Source: a virus. From it: 64,000 bases of DNA. Position numbers and translations under genes: made by a program. Below are positions 8,587 through 16,088 of the stretch, one piece after another. How positions within the stretch are numbered: position 1 is the stretch's first letter; each line of letters opens with the position of its first letter. The stretch lies in IMG/VR virus record IMGVR_UViG_3300043418_000120, positions 109,881-173,880 of that record. One strand, given 5' to 3'. The notes beneath the pieces were generated by a model. The model did not search any database. It had not been told where the DNA came from and saw nothing but the letters and a program-made list of their open reading frames with translations.

Positions 8587-8611
8587 CATTAATGCTGCTT
8601 CGAGGTATAAT
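8583..8611 (+). promoter_or_regulatory. Sigma70-type promoter, leaderless arrangement
   Basis: TTGACA 8583-8588, 17-bp spacer, TATAAT 8606-8611, then 6 bases to the ATG at 8618. The -35 box overlaps the stop of the MazG-like gene. Confidence 0.85.
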
Positions 8612-8617
8612 AGAGGT

Positions 8618-9130
8618 ATGATAACACTTTACTTAGATATGGATGGAGTCCTCGCCGATTTCCATAAGGCTTACTATCGCGATCGAGTTCGCGACGGTTC
8701 ATGGGATCGCGTGCGTTTCCGTGAAATGGTAATGCAAGGTAAGATTTTTGAAGACCTCGACAAGATGCCTCAAGCAGAATCGCTTCTGAATTTTGCGGTC
8801 GAACTTCAGCAAGACTTTGGTATTGACGTTGAGATTCTTACTTCGGTTGGAACCTTTGATGTCGACCAAGGCGCTGAAGCCAAGATCCAAAAACAGAAGT
8901 GGTTGATGAAGAACGGAATTGGTTGGAAAGCCAACTTCGTTCGCACCAAGCATGAGAAGGCTCAGTATGCCACGCCGAAAACTATTCTTGTTGATGATTC
9001 GATTGGTTGTATCACTCCCTTTACCACAGCTGGTGGTCATGGTATTCTTCATGATGACGAACGTCACGGCGATACCATCTTCACGTTACATCGCACTGTC
9101 CACGCAATTCGAGCATTCAAGTTACTATGA
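8618..9130 (+). CDS. 5'(3')-deoxyribonucleotidase-like HAD phosphatase
   Basis: A 170-residue HAD-superfamily protein. Motif I is LYLDMDGVLADFH (about 4-16; both catalytic Asp present), motif II ILTSV (about 80), and motif III/IV ILVDDSIG (about 127-134). This fits 5'(3')-deoxyribonucleotidases that dephosphorylate dNMPs, consistent with the neighbouring nucleotide-metabolism genes. The ATG at 8618 is chosen because it lies at the expected transcription start of the promoter at 8583; a longer frame reading upstream crosses that promoter. Confidence 0.82.
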   Translation: MITLYLDMDGVLADFHKAYYRDRVRDGSWDRVRFREMVMQGKIFEDLDKMPQAESLLNFAVELQQDFGIDVEILTSVGTFDVDQGAEAKIQKQKWLMKNGIGWKANFVRTKHEKAQYATPKTILVDDSIGCITPFTTAGGHGILHDDERHGDTIFTLHRTVHAIRAFKLL

Positions 9131-9663
9131 ATATCTTTTATCTTCACGCTAACCCAAAAATTTGCGCTCAACAACACGTAGACAAACACTGCGTAAAAAT
9201 GATTCTCGAGTATGCTCAACTATTATCTACTGCACACCGTTTCCTTGATGGTACTGAGTCTATTGTTATGTCAGAGTCTGGACGAAAGAAAAAGACCTGG
9301 ACTTTACCTGACTTTCGCGATTCTGTACTTTACTCTGCTACTCACATCAATCACCCTAGTGCTATTTGGGCCAGACGAGGTCGCGAAAACTATATGCACC
9401 TCTACAACATGTTCATCGAGTTGTGCGCAGAATACACCCATCGATACCACAAGATCCATAAATGCGAGTCGATGAAAGATACGCTCGCTCTCGTGCCGAA
9501 TAATATTGGTAAAGAGTTCTTCACACAACCAACACCAGCCATGCCTGACTACTGTAAGGTGCCTGGAGATTCTATCGCTTCTTACAGAAATTACTATATA
9601 CAAGAGAAGTCTAGAATGGCTGTTTGGAAAACAAGACCCACACCTGATTGGTATATCACATGA
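9127..9663 (+). CDS. Conserved phage protein with His/Cys motif
   Basis: A 178-residue protein beginning MNIFYLHANPKICAQQHVDKHCVKMILEYAQLL in style; the Q-H-x-DKH-x-VKMILE pattern (about residues 15-30) is shared by a widespread unassigned family in large phages. Several conserved His suggest metal or nucleic-acid binding. Overlaps its neighbours by ATGA at both ends. Confidence 0.65.
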   Translation: MNIFYLHANPKICAQQHVDKHCVKMILEYAQLLSTAHRFLDGTESIVMSESGRKKKTWTLPDFRDSVLYSATHINHPSAIWARRGRENYMHLYNMFIELCAEYTHRYHKIHKCESMKDTLALVPNNIGKEFFTQPTPAMPDYCKVPGDSIASYRNYYIQEKSRMAVWKTRPTPDWYIT

Positions 9664-10325
9664 TTATTGGACCATCATACATTAACAAGCATGATACAAT
9701 GTACCCAAGTTCTGCCTACCTCTTTGATAGAAAAGAGATTGGAGACCTTGGGTCTTTTCACACTAATGCTATCTCAAACACGTACGGATATGTGTTTGAT
9801 GGCGAGCTAACCTTACCGAACAACAAGATTGTTTCGGCTGGTGAATACTTTTCTCTTTGGTCATTGTACGCAGAGCAAATTAGCTACACTGGCAAGGTCG
9901 CGATCTTTGATCGAATCGGTTTCAAAGGTCAGAACGTAATTGGTGGGCCACTAGAAGACAAAGGACGCTTGTCATACATTGATGGCTGTTCAGATTCATT
10001 GCTAATCTATCCTCCACGCATGGGCGACCCTTCGCTCAACATGCTACATTTTCCACCAAACACTAAGCAATCATTCCACACTCACCCAAGCATTCGCTTT
10101 GGTATTGTTGTCAGTGGTTTTGGTTATGCTGCATTGATGGATGGTGAGGAAGAACAAAGCATTCGTCTCGAGCCAGGAATGTTATTCTGTATTGAAGAGC
10201 AAGAGAAGCATCGTTTCGTAACAGACACAAAAGAGATGGTGGTGTTAGCGTATCACCCAGATGGCGATTGGGGTCCAACTGATCACAATCATACTATGCT
10301 AAACCGCACTTACCTGACTAAATAA
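9660..10325 (+). CDS. Cupin-domain protein
   Basis: A 221-residue protein with a C-terminal cupin barrel. HTHPSIRFGIVVSGFGYA (about residues 140-157) supplies the first cupin motif with two His, and LEPGMLFCIEEQEKHRF (about 173-189) the second with a further His, so a metal site is likely. The N-terminal part may be a second, degenerate barrel. Substrate unknown. Starts on the stop of the upstream gene. Confidence 0.65.
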   Translation: MIIGPSYINKHDTMYPSSAYLFDRKEIGDLGSFHTNAISNTYGYVFDGELTLPNNKIVSAGEYFSLWSLYAEQISYTGKVAIFDRIGFKGQNVIGGPLEDKGRLSYIDGCSDSLLIYPPRMGDPSLNMLHFPPNTKQSFHTHPSIRFGIVVSGFGYAALMDGEEEQSIRLEPGMLFCIEEQEKHRFVTDTKEMVVLAYHPDGDWGPTDHNHTMLNRTYLTK

Positions 10326-10329
10326 AAAT

Positions 10330-10557
10330 ATGCCTACCTATACTTTTAGAGACAAAAACACTGGTGAAACTTATGACAAGTTCATGAGTATGAGCGCACG
10401 TGAAGAATTCTTACTAGAGAACCCCAACATAGAAACAGTGATCGGAGCAGTAGCAACGATTCGCGACACGCCAAAGTTGGATGGCGGTTTTAGGGAAGTC
10501 CTACAAAAGATTCATGAACGTACAGGTGGCAGCAACCTGAAAGACAGGATCCGATAA
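10330..10557 (+). CDS. FmdB-like small T4-type protein
   Basis: A 75-residue protein starting MPTYTFRDKNTGETYDKFMSM, which matches the N-terminal pattern of FmdB-like zinc-ribbon proteins of T4-like phages, but the cysteines that would bind zinc are absent. Function unknown. It precedes phoH. Confidence 0.6.
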   Translation: MPTYTFRDKNTGETYDKFMSMSAREEFLLENPNIETVIGAVATIRDTPKLDGGFREVLQKIHERTGGSNLKDRIR

Positions 10558-10576
10558 CAACTAAACTGGAGTACGC

Positions 10577-11338
10577 ATGGCAAGAAAAGCACCAACAACA
10601 GAAAGTGCCGTGAACGAGGGAAAATTAGAGAAGCGATTACATGTGAACAATTCGCTGAAAGTAAGAATAGACGATCTAAAGACGTTTGATCCATTAACCC
10701 AAAATCAAAAATTATTTTTTGATGCGTACAAAAGAGGAGACTACTTCGTAGCACTACATGGCGTAGCTGGTACTGGTAAAACTTTTTGTGCTTTGTATAA
10801 AGCCATTGAAGAAGTGCTCGATAAGAGCAATCCCTTCAACAAAATTATTGTGGTAAGATCGGCGGTTCAATCCAGAGAGGTTGGCCACTTGCCAGGTGAT
10901 GTGAATGAGAAGATGGAAATCTATCAACAACCATATCGCCAAATCTGCGAAACCTTGTTTGGTCGTAAAGACGCTTGGGATCGCTTAGAAGAACAACATC
11001 ATATCGAGTTCATTTCTACATCGTTCATTCGTGGTATGTCATTTGATGACGCTATCATTATTGTCGATGAGATGCAGAACTTGACCTTTGAAGAAATCGA
11101 TACCGTTATGACTCGTGTCGGATATCGATCTAAAATTATTTGGTGTGGCGACTATCGTCAAACCGATTTGAACAAGAAGAAGAACGACGTCACTGGAATT
11201 TTAAAATTCTTTGACATCGCTCAACACATGAGCGCATTCACTCGTATTGAATTTACGGTTGACGACATTGTTCGTTCATCCCTCGTGAAAGAGTATATTA
11301 TGGCAAAGATAAGATACGACGATTACGAAGGACGATAA
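10577..11338 (+). CDS. phoH: PhoH-family ATPase
   Basis: A 253-residue P-loop protein. Walker A is GVAGTGKT (62-69) and Walker B/DEAD-like IIIVDEMQN (about 160-168), with PGDVNEKM and SFIRGMSF between as in PhoH. Bacterial PhoH proteins are ATPases with proposed RNA-helicase or RNA-processing roles; the phage role is unresolved. Common in aquatic myoviruses. The endolysin gene follows without a gap. Confidence 0.88.
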   Translation: MARKAPTTESAVNEGKLEKRLHVNNSLKVRIDDLKTFDPLTQNQKLFFDAYKRGDYFVALHGVAGTGKTFCALYKAIEEVLDKSNPFNKIIVVRSAVQSREVGHLPGDVNEKMEIYQQPYRQICETLFGRKDAWDRLEEQHHIEFISTSFIRGMSFDDAIIIVDEMQNLTFEEIDTVMTRVGYRSKIIWCGDYRQTDLNKKKNDVTGILKFFDIAQHMSAFTRIEFTVDDIVRSSLVKEYIMAKIRYDDYEGR

Positions 11339-11965
11339 ATGTCTATTACCCTAGAGCTACTACAAAACATTGCTCCACAAACAAAAGTATCGAAGCTAGA
11401 AGGTTTCGTTGAAGGACTACAAGAAGCATGTGACAAATTTGAGATTAACACTCCAAGTCGTCTAGCATGTTTCCTTGCTCAAGTCGGTCACGAATCTGGC
11501 GGCTTTAATGCTGTTAAGGAAAACCTAAACTACAGCGCGGCTGGTCTTACTGGAACTTTCCATAAGTATTTCCCTACGCTTGAGTCTGCTCATGCTTATG
11601 AGCGTAACCCAGAAATGATCGCCAACCATGTCTATGCTAATCGCATGGGTAATGGTGATGAGCATTCTGGTGATGGATTCAAGTACCGTGGTCGTGGGTT
11701 GATTCAATTGACTGGTCATGACAATTACCATGCCTTCGCTGAAGACTTGGGTCTTGAGATTGACGAAGCGATTGAATACCTTGAGACTTACGAAGGCGCT
11801 GCTATGTCCGCTGCTTGGTTCTGGTGGAAGAATAACCTGAACGATTGGGCAGATAAAGAAGACATGGTAACACTTACTAAGAAAATCAACGGTGGTACTA
11901 TTGGTCTTGAAGACCGCATCCACCACTTCGCTTCTGCGAAACAAGCATTAGAAAACTTAGCATAA
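11339..11965 (+). CDS. Glycoside hydrolase family 19 endolysin
   Basis: A 208-residue lysozyme-like GH19 (chitinase-type) enzyme expected to cleave peptidoglycan at lysis. The catalytic glutamate region is FLAQVGHESGGF (45-56, Glu52), followed by NYSAAGL, YANRMGNG and YRGRGLIQLTG (about 118-128), all family hallmarks. No signal peptide, so export would need a holin; a holin-like gene lies at 37033. Confidence 0.9.
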   Translation: MSITLELLQNIAPQTKVSKLEGFVEGLQEACDKFEINTPSRLACFLAQVGHESGGFNAVKENLNYSAAGLTGTFHKYFPTLESAHAYERNPEMIANHVYANRMGNGDEHSGDGFKYRGRGLIQLTGHDNYHAFAEDLGLEIDEAIEYLETYEGAAMSAAWFWWKNNLNDWADKEDMVTLTKKINGGTIGLEDRIHHFASAKQALENLA

Positions 11966-12610
11966 ATGTTCCAACATATACATCATGAACTCGTTAGTCT
12001 ACCGCGAATTGATACACCAGAGGGAAGGTATTACCAGACACCAGACGGTAAAGCCTATCCCTCGGTAACAACTATCACTGGACAACTCGGCAAGGAAGCC
12101 ATCATTGCGTGGCGTAAGAAGGTTGGTAATGAAGAAGCCAATCGTATTTCCTCAAGAGCTGCTGCTCGTGGAACTCGAATCCACAAACTATGCGAAGACG
12201 TTCTTAATAACAAGACCGTCGACGCTGGTTTCTTCGATGCTCCACTTTGGGTAGATATGCGTCCACTTCTCAACGACATTACAGAAGTACATGCTCTTGA
12301 GAAGCCCCTTTACTCGCATCACCTAAGAACTGCTGGCACCGTAGATTGCGTTGCTAAGTATCGAGGGAAGATGTCCATTGTTGACTTTAAGACTTCGAAG
12401 CGTTTGAAGACTAGAGAAGACATTAGCAACTACTTCATGCAATGCGCAGCTTATGCTGTTGCGTTTGAAGAAAGAACTGGCATTGCCGTATCTCAGTTAG
12501 TCATTCTCATGGGAGTTGACGATGAAGCGCCGCTCGTGTTTATTGAGAAGCGTGATGACTGGATCGGTCAATTTTTACAACTCCGTGATTTATTTGAAAG
12601 AAACAAATGA
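11966..12610 (+). CDS. PD-(D/E)XK nuclease
   Basis: A 214-residue RecB/Cas4-like exonuclease family protein. The helix RGTRIHKLCEDVL (about 70-82) is followed by the core motif: AGTVDCVAKY (Asp) then SIVDFKTSK (D-x-K), and YFMQCAAYAVAFEE (Q-x3-Y motif). This order is typical of phage PD-(D/E)XK exonucleases that degrade or process DNA ends. It overlaps the thioredoxin gene by ATGA. Confidence 0.82.
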   Translation: MFQHIHHELVSLPRIDTPEGRYYQTPDGKAYPSVTTITGQLGKEAIIAWRKKVGNEEANRISSRAAARGTRIHKLCEDVLNNKTVDAGFFDAPLWVDMRPLLNDITEVHALEKPLYSHHLRTAGTVDCVAKYRGKMSIVDFKTSKRLKTREDISNYFMQCAAYAVAFEERTGIAVSQLVILMGVDDEAPLVFIEKRDDWIGQFLQLRDLFERNK

Positions 12611-12855
12611 AAGTATTGAAATTCCAAGCAAGCTGGTGTGGTCCATGCCAAGCATTGAGTATGACTCTTAATGAGTTGACAGAGCAAGCCATTCTTATCG
12701 AACCAGTTGATATTGACGAGAACATGGAGATGGCTCGTAAGTATGGTGTTCGAAGCGTCCCAACCCTTGTGCTGGTGGATGATGCAGGCACCGAAGTTCG
12801 ACGTTCTGTGGGAGCCGTTACACTAGAGGCTTACAAGGCTTGGCTGGCTGAATAA
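12607..12855 (+). CDS. Thioredoxin-like protein
   Basis: An 82-residue thioredoxin with the active site WCGPC at residues 10-14 and the cis-Pro region RSVPTLVLVD around 51-60. It would reduce disulfides, for example in ribonucleotide reductase, in the cytoplasm. Shorter than cellular thioredoxin (about 108 aa) because the first strand and helix are trimmed. Overlaps the nuclease gene by ATGA. Confidence 0.88.
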   Translation: MKVLKFQASWCGPCQALSMTLNELTEQAILIEPVDIDENMEMARKYGVRSVPTLVLVDDAGTEVRRSVGAVTLEAYKAWLAE

Positions 12856-12862
12856 ATAGTCC

Positions 12863-12891
12863 TTGACATTAATACCGAATACGGGTATAAT
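12863..12891 (+). promoter_or_regulatory. Sigma70-type promoter
   Basis: TTGACA 12863-12868, 17-bp spacer, TATAAT 12886-12891. An ATG lies 6 bases downstream (12898), but an AGGAG at 12904-12908 followed by ATG at 12916 suggests that the real start is internal. The transcript could run on into the permuted tmRNA. Confidence 0.85.
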
Positions 12892-12915
12892 AGTGTCATG
12901 AATAGGAGAAAAGTG

Positions 12916-13218
12916 ATGAAGAAGTTTCTAGTTTTACTGTTGGTTGGTTTGAGTTTTGCGGCTCAGGCTCAGCATTATCATGGTGATCATTTTCATCGCG
13001 GAGCCTACTACAACTGGGCTGCTCCAGCAATCATTGGTGGTGTTATTGGATACAGTATGGCTCAGCGCCCTACTACTGTAGTTGTCCAACAGCCACCAGT
13101 CTACGTTCAACAACAGCCAGTCTATGTTGATCGTCCAGGTATTCCTTACGGATACCGTTATGAGAATGTATTGGATGCGAACTGTGGCTGCTACCGAGTA
13201 GTCCTAGTTCCAAACTAA
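12916..13218 (+). CDS. Secreted His/Gln/Pro-rich small protein
   Basis: A 100-residue protein with a good signal peptide (MKKFLVLLLVGLSFAAQA, cleavage after AQA). The mature part has a His-rich start (QHYHGDHFHRG), a Gly-rich hydrophobic segment (about 40-52), a Gln/Val/Pro repeat region, and CGC near the end. ATG at 12916 follows AGGAG by 7 bases. Possibly periplasmic or metal-binding; family not recognised. The acceptor half of the tmRNA begins right after its stop. Confidence 0.65.
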   Translation: MKKFLVLLLVGLSFAAQAQHYHGDHFHRGAYYNWAAPAIIGGVIGYSMAQRPTTVVVQQPPVYVQQQPVYVDRPGIPYGYRYENVLDANCGCYRVVLVPN

Positions 13219-13520
13219 TTGTTGTAATCCCTTCAAAGCGAAGGACTTCTGGACGCGGGTTCGACTCCCGCCATCTCCACCACAAGCGCATTGGCGTAGT
13301 ATGAGTACTCTAAAACTCGACTGCGAAAATCTTAGTTCTAGTGTGCTTTTGATGGGGATGCCATGGTTTCGACAGGGGTAGATAGTAGAGACGGCAACAC
13401 GGTAGGCGATGACCGTTAATCAAGCAAATCAAAATAAATGCAAACGAAAGTTCATTTTTGATGGCAGCCTAATCGGCACCATCTGAGTTTCGGTGGGTGT
13501 ACTTGGAAACAGAAACACCT
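13219..13520 (+). ncRNA. ssrA: Circularly permuted (two-piece type) tmRNA
   Basis: The 3' half comes first: T arm GCGGG-TTCGACT-CCCGC (13255-13271), acceptor strand CATCTCC (13272-13278), A, then encoded CCA (13280-13282). A roughly 71-base spacer follows, then the 5' half starting GGGGATG (13354-13360), which pairs with CATCTCC including a G3-U70 wobble (alanine identity), and a D-like GGTTTCGAC. The tag frame is GCA at 13440 to TAA at 13472, giving ANESSFLMAA. The spacer ends (GCGCA/TGTGC) extend the acceptor helix, as in known permuted precursors. A hairpin at about 13492-13524 could close the coding piece. tmRNA with SmpB rescues stalled ribosomes and tags the nascent protein for proteolysis. 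Confidence 0.9.
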
Positions 13521-13525
13521 ACCAT

Positions 13526-13533
13526 TATAAATA
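13526..13533 (+). promoter_or_regulatory. T4-late-type TATAAATA motif
   Basis: TATAAATA lies between the tmRNA and the 13584 gene, in the arrangement of a T4 late promoter. Only a short motif, so weak by itself. Confidence 0.4.
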
Positions 13534-13583
13534 ATTACTTACATCATGAACACACAACTTGATTTACACACACAGGAGTTTAC

Positions 13584-13859
13584 ATGTCAAACATGTCACC
13601 GTTCGAAATTCGCCTCGAACTATTAAAAATGGCGAAGGAGATGCTCGTCGAGGATTACTACACCAAGAAAGAGCAAATCACAAACAGCTGGGCAACCGCA
13701 GTTGACTCAGCAAAGCAGACTGGTGCTACGCCACCTGATCATCCAGCGATGCCTGCTTATCCAAGCGAAGCCGAGATTATTGCTAAGGCAACTACTCTCA
13801 ACGGGTTCGTCTCTCAAATCCCCACAGCTACACTAGAAAAGACTAAGAAGTCCACCTGA
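13584..13859 (+). CDS. Small hypothetical protein
   Basis: A 91-residue protein (MSNMSPFEIRLEL...) with CAGGAG 8 bases upstream. N-terminal helix, then Pro-rich segment (GATPPDHPAMPAYP, about 52-65). Similar small proteins occur in T4-like phages near structural genes; function unknown. A strong GGCGTGTG/CACACGCC hairpin without a T-run follows at 13869-13890. Confidence 0.65.
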   Translation: MSNMSPFEIRLELLKMAKEMLVEDYYTKKEQITNSWATAVDSAKQTGATPPDHPAMPAYPSEAEIIAKATTLNGFVSQIPTATLEKTKKST

Positions 13860-13912
13860 TACGGGATCGGCGTGTGCCACAGCACACGCCTTAACTAATT
13901 AAGGAGATTGTT

Positions 13913-14446
13913 TTGAAATATCTAATTTCAATTCTCATTACCATATCATTGTTTGTTATGTTGCTCTTCTCGACAATTCCGTCAAGAGATATATCAACTG
14001 GTATCGTAAGTGTACCTTACCAAAATTTGACTGCTTCTGAAAAGAAAGAAGTCGACTGTCTCGCAGATAACATCTGGTATGAGGCTCGTTCCGAACCTAA
14101 AGATGGCCAAGTGGCTGTCGGTCTTGTCACTCTCAACAGAGTCAAGTCTAAGGTGTTCAACAGTAGTGTTTGCGGTGTCGTACATCAAAAAACAAAAACT
14201 ACTTGTCAATTCACATGGCTATGCGAAGGTAAGAAAACTATCACCGCAAAGCAACGTGAACTGTATGAAGATGTCCGTGACATCGCTCTTTATGTATACT
14301 TCAATCATGCTGTGATTGAGGATCTTACTGGAGGGGCTATATACTATCATGCCGATTACGTGTCTCCTGGCTGGAAAAAGCTGAAGAAGACTACGAAGAT
14401 CGGTCGCCATATCTTTTACACCGACCCGAAAGTGACTAACCTATGA
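13913..14446 (+). CDS. SleB-type cell wall hydrolase (TTG start)
   Basis: A 177-residue protein with an N-terminal signal anchor (about residues 2-20) and a Hydrolase_2/SleB domain: LADNIWYEARSEPKDGQVAVG (about 50-70; Glu57 probable catalytic), LNRV, and QFTWLCEG. SleB-like enzymes are lytic transglycosylases acting on peptidoglycan. TTG at 13913 is preferred because AAGGAG lies 6 bases upstream and it keeps the whole anchor. It may help lysis or spanin-like access to the wall. Confidence 0.8.
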   Translation: MKYLISILITISLFVMLLFSTIPSRDISTGIVSVPYQNLTASEKKEVDCLADNIWYEARSEPKDGQVAVGLVTLNRVKSKVFNSSVCGVVHQKTKTTCQFTWLCEGKKTITAKQRELYEDVRDIALYVYFNHAVIEDLTGGAIYYHADYVSPGWKKLKKTTKIGRHIFYTDPKVTNL

Positions 14447-15003
14447 TGGAAAAACTCAATATCAACCTGAACGCAGGTGGTGATACCAAACAAAACTTCT
14501 TGTTGGTAATGGACGAAATTTCTTTGTCCTCTTGTAAGCAGATGGTCGAATGGATCTTTGCGTGTAACTTCAGCGAAGAGCAGTTTGATATTCTGAACCT
14601 TGTTATCTGTAGTCCAGGTGGCGATCTGAACGCAGCGTTTGCTGTTATCGACACCATGAAGGGCAGCTCTATTCCAATCCGAACTATCGGTCTTGGTCAA
14701 ATTGCTTCTGCTGGTCTATCAATCTTCATGGCTGGTACAGCTGGTCAACGTATCCTGACACCAAACACTTCTATCCTCTCGCACCAATACTCATGGGGAT
14801 CGTTTGGTAAGGAGCATGAACTTATTGCTCAGGTGAAAGAATTTGACTTGACTACGAAACGCCTGATCGCGCACTACAAGAAGTGCACTGGTCTTGAAGA
14901 AGACGTTATCCGTGAGAAACTGTTGCCACCACAGGACGTTTGGCTAAGTGCTGCTGAAGCAAAGAAGCTGGGTGTTTGTGACGTTGTGAAGGACTTATAC
15001 TAA
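14443..15003 (+). CDS. ClpP-like serine protease
   Basis: A 186-residue ClpP/crotonase-fold protease. The oxyanion segment is VICSPGGDLNAA (54-65), the nucleophile Ser89 sits in GQIASAGLSIF, and His114 in ILSHQYSWG. The acidic member of the triad is probably within the following helix region. Phage ClpP-like proteins can act as prohead proteases or host-protein processors; here it is near lysis genes rather than head genes, so the role is open. It overlaps the SleB gene by ATGA. Confidence 0.82.
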   Translation: MMEKLNINLNAGGDTKQNFLLVMDEISLSSCKQMVEWIFACNFSEEQFDILNLVICSPGGDLNAAFAVIDTMKGSSIPIRTIGLGQIASAGLSIFMAGTAGQRILTPNTSILSHQYSWGSFGKEHELIAQVKEFDLTTKRLIAHYKKCTGLEEDVIREKLLPPQDVWLSAAEAKKLGVCDVVKDLY

Positions 15004-15176
15004 TGAAATGGCTCAAGTACTCTGGCATCTTCATCACCATTGTTGTCAATCCATTCCATTGGCGACTTGGTCTTGACTATGGTAAAGATGAACTGTGTGG
15101 ACCAAACAGCTGGACAGGCAAGTTAAACTTACTGTTCCTTGGTATTCATGTAGTATGGGATGATGGCGACTGGTAA
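15003..15176 (+). CDS. Small hypothetical protein, 57 aa
   Basis: MKWLKYSGIFITIVVNPFHW... begins on the last base of the ClpP stop. It reads as a short membrane-associated stretch (about 3-20) followed by a Trp/Asp-rich tail (VVWDDGDW). Short proteins with 'NPFHWRLG' are frequent in T4-like phages. It is followed directly by a terminator, which supports it as the last gene of the operon. Confidence 0.65.
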   Translation: MKWLKYSGIFITIVVNPFHWRLGLDYGKDELCGPNSWTGKLNLLFLGIHVVWDDGDW

Positions 15177-15189
15177 GCCACCCAAAAGA

Positions 15190-15213
15190 AAAGCCCCTTT
15201 CGGGGCTTTTTGT
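15190..15213. terminator. Bidirectional Rho-independent terminator
   Basis: AGCCCC-TTTC-GGGGCT flanked by A-run and T-run at 15190-15211 between convergent genes; it can stop transcripts from both strands. Confidence 0.9.
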
Positions 15214-15216
15214 CAT

Positions 15217-15747
15217 TTAGAACCACAACCAAATACCTTGGGTCATCAGTAGTAGGGCTAGTCCACCCACACCCCAAGATCCCCAGTACATTCGCATATC
15301 AACTGCGATGATCGATGCAGACAACAGCACGATCGCAAGCTGGAACAACATACCAGAGAACGTCAGCCATGGGCTGTGTAGCTTGGCTTCATTACGGGCA
15401 TCTTTAAGAGCTTGAGCTTTTGCCAACAATTCTTTCTTACCTTCTTTAGTCTTTGGGTCAGACTCATAACGATCGATCTTCTTTTGTAGCTCTGCTTTAC
15501 GCTTTGGGTCTTTGGCTTCTTCGAGCTGTCCCTCAGCAATAGACTGCTTGATAGACTTAGCTTGGAAGAAGCTGTATGTGTCAGACGCTTCGATCAAGTT
15601 CGTCATCGCTTGACCACTGAACGAGTTAGCATAGTAGGTGTTAAGTGCTAGGAACAGCGCCATCACAACAATCACTAGACCAGCGCGGTCTTTGATAGCA
15701 GCTTCGCGTTCGCTGCGTGTAGGGGTCTTTTTAATTTCTTCTGTCAT
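15217..15747 (-). CDS. DUF4337-like membrane protein
   Basis: A 176-residue protein (MTEEIKKTPTRSEREAAIKDR...) with one N-terminal span (about 22-40), a long charged helical segment (about 70-125), then two further spans (about 130-150 and 157-174). This matches the layout of DUF4337 proteins (TM, coiled coil, two TM). Start chosen at the ATG preceded by AAGGA. It is the distal gene of a four-gene minus-strand unit. Confidence 0.65.
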   Translation of the reverse strand: MTEEIKKTPTRSEREAAIKDRAGLVIVVMALFLALNTYYANSFSGQAMTNLIEASDTYSFFQAKSIKQSIAEGQLEEAKDPKRKAELQKKIDRYESDPKTKEGKKELLAKAQALKDARNEAKLHSPWLTFSGMLFQLAIVLLSASIIAVDMRMYWGSWGVGGLALLLMTQGIWLWF

Positions 15748-15748
15748 A

Positions 15749-15922
15749 TCATTCCTTCGGTTTCTTAAACCAGTATGTTGTTTGTAGTACACGCATCACT
15801 GCGTCGCCTGTTGTGTTGTTTAGGCGAGCTGCCCACTCAACGAAATAGCACCAATCGCGTTCTGCGTCTTCTTGACCAGAAGCCCATGCTTGGTACATAT
15901 GTTGTAAGTGACGTGAATCCAT
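15749..15922 (-). CDS. Small hypothetical protein, 57 aa
   Basis: Reverse-strand frame MDSRHLQHMYQAWASGQEDAE...WFKKPKE, with GAGAGGTTGAC upstream as a weak ribosome site. It fills the gap between two membrane genes with tight spacing at both sides, so it is probably real. Trp- and charge-rich, no membrane segment. Family not recognised. Confidence 0.6.
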   Translation of the reverse strand: MDSRHLQHMYQAWASGQEDAERDWCYFVEWAARLNNTTGDAVMRVLQTTYWFKKPKE

Positions 15923-15937
15923 GTCAACCTCTCGTAT

Positions 15938-16087
15938 TTATTTGATGAACATCAAGACTTTGGCTGTCACAACTGCGACCCCAACGACCAACATCATGAA
16001 CACTGCCGCTACTGTTATAACGAAGATGGCAGCAAGCCCAACACCATAGCTCAACAGCGTATTCCATTTATTCTTTAGTTCTTGCAT
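15938..16087 (-). CDS. Small membrane protein, 49 aa
   Basis: Frame MQELKNKWNTLLSYGVGLAA... ending VLMFIK, with one long hydrophobic helix (about 14-45). It starts right after the stop of the 16089-16904 gene, so the two are probably coupled. Could be a holin-like or stress-membrane peptide; no family recognised. Confidence 0.6.
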   Translation of the reverse strand: MQELKNKWNTLLSYGVGLAAIFVITVAAVFMMLVVGVAVVTAKVLMFIK

Positions 16088-16088
16088 G

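Noticed and set aside
9127-9663. Pyrimidine-dimer glycosylase (DenV-like) for the 178-aa protein
   Set aside because: The His-rich N terminus is shared with a phage family sometimes discussed in this context, but I cannot align the DenV catalytic region, so no function is given.
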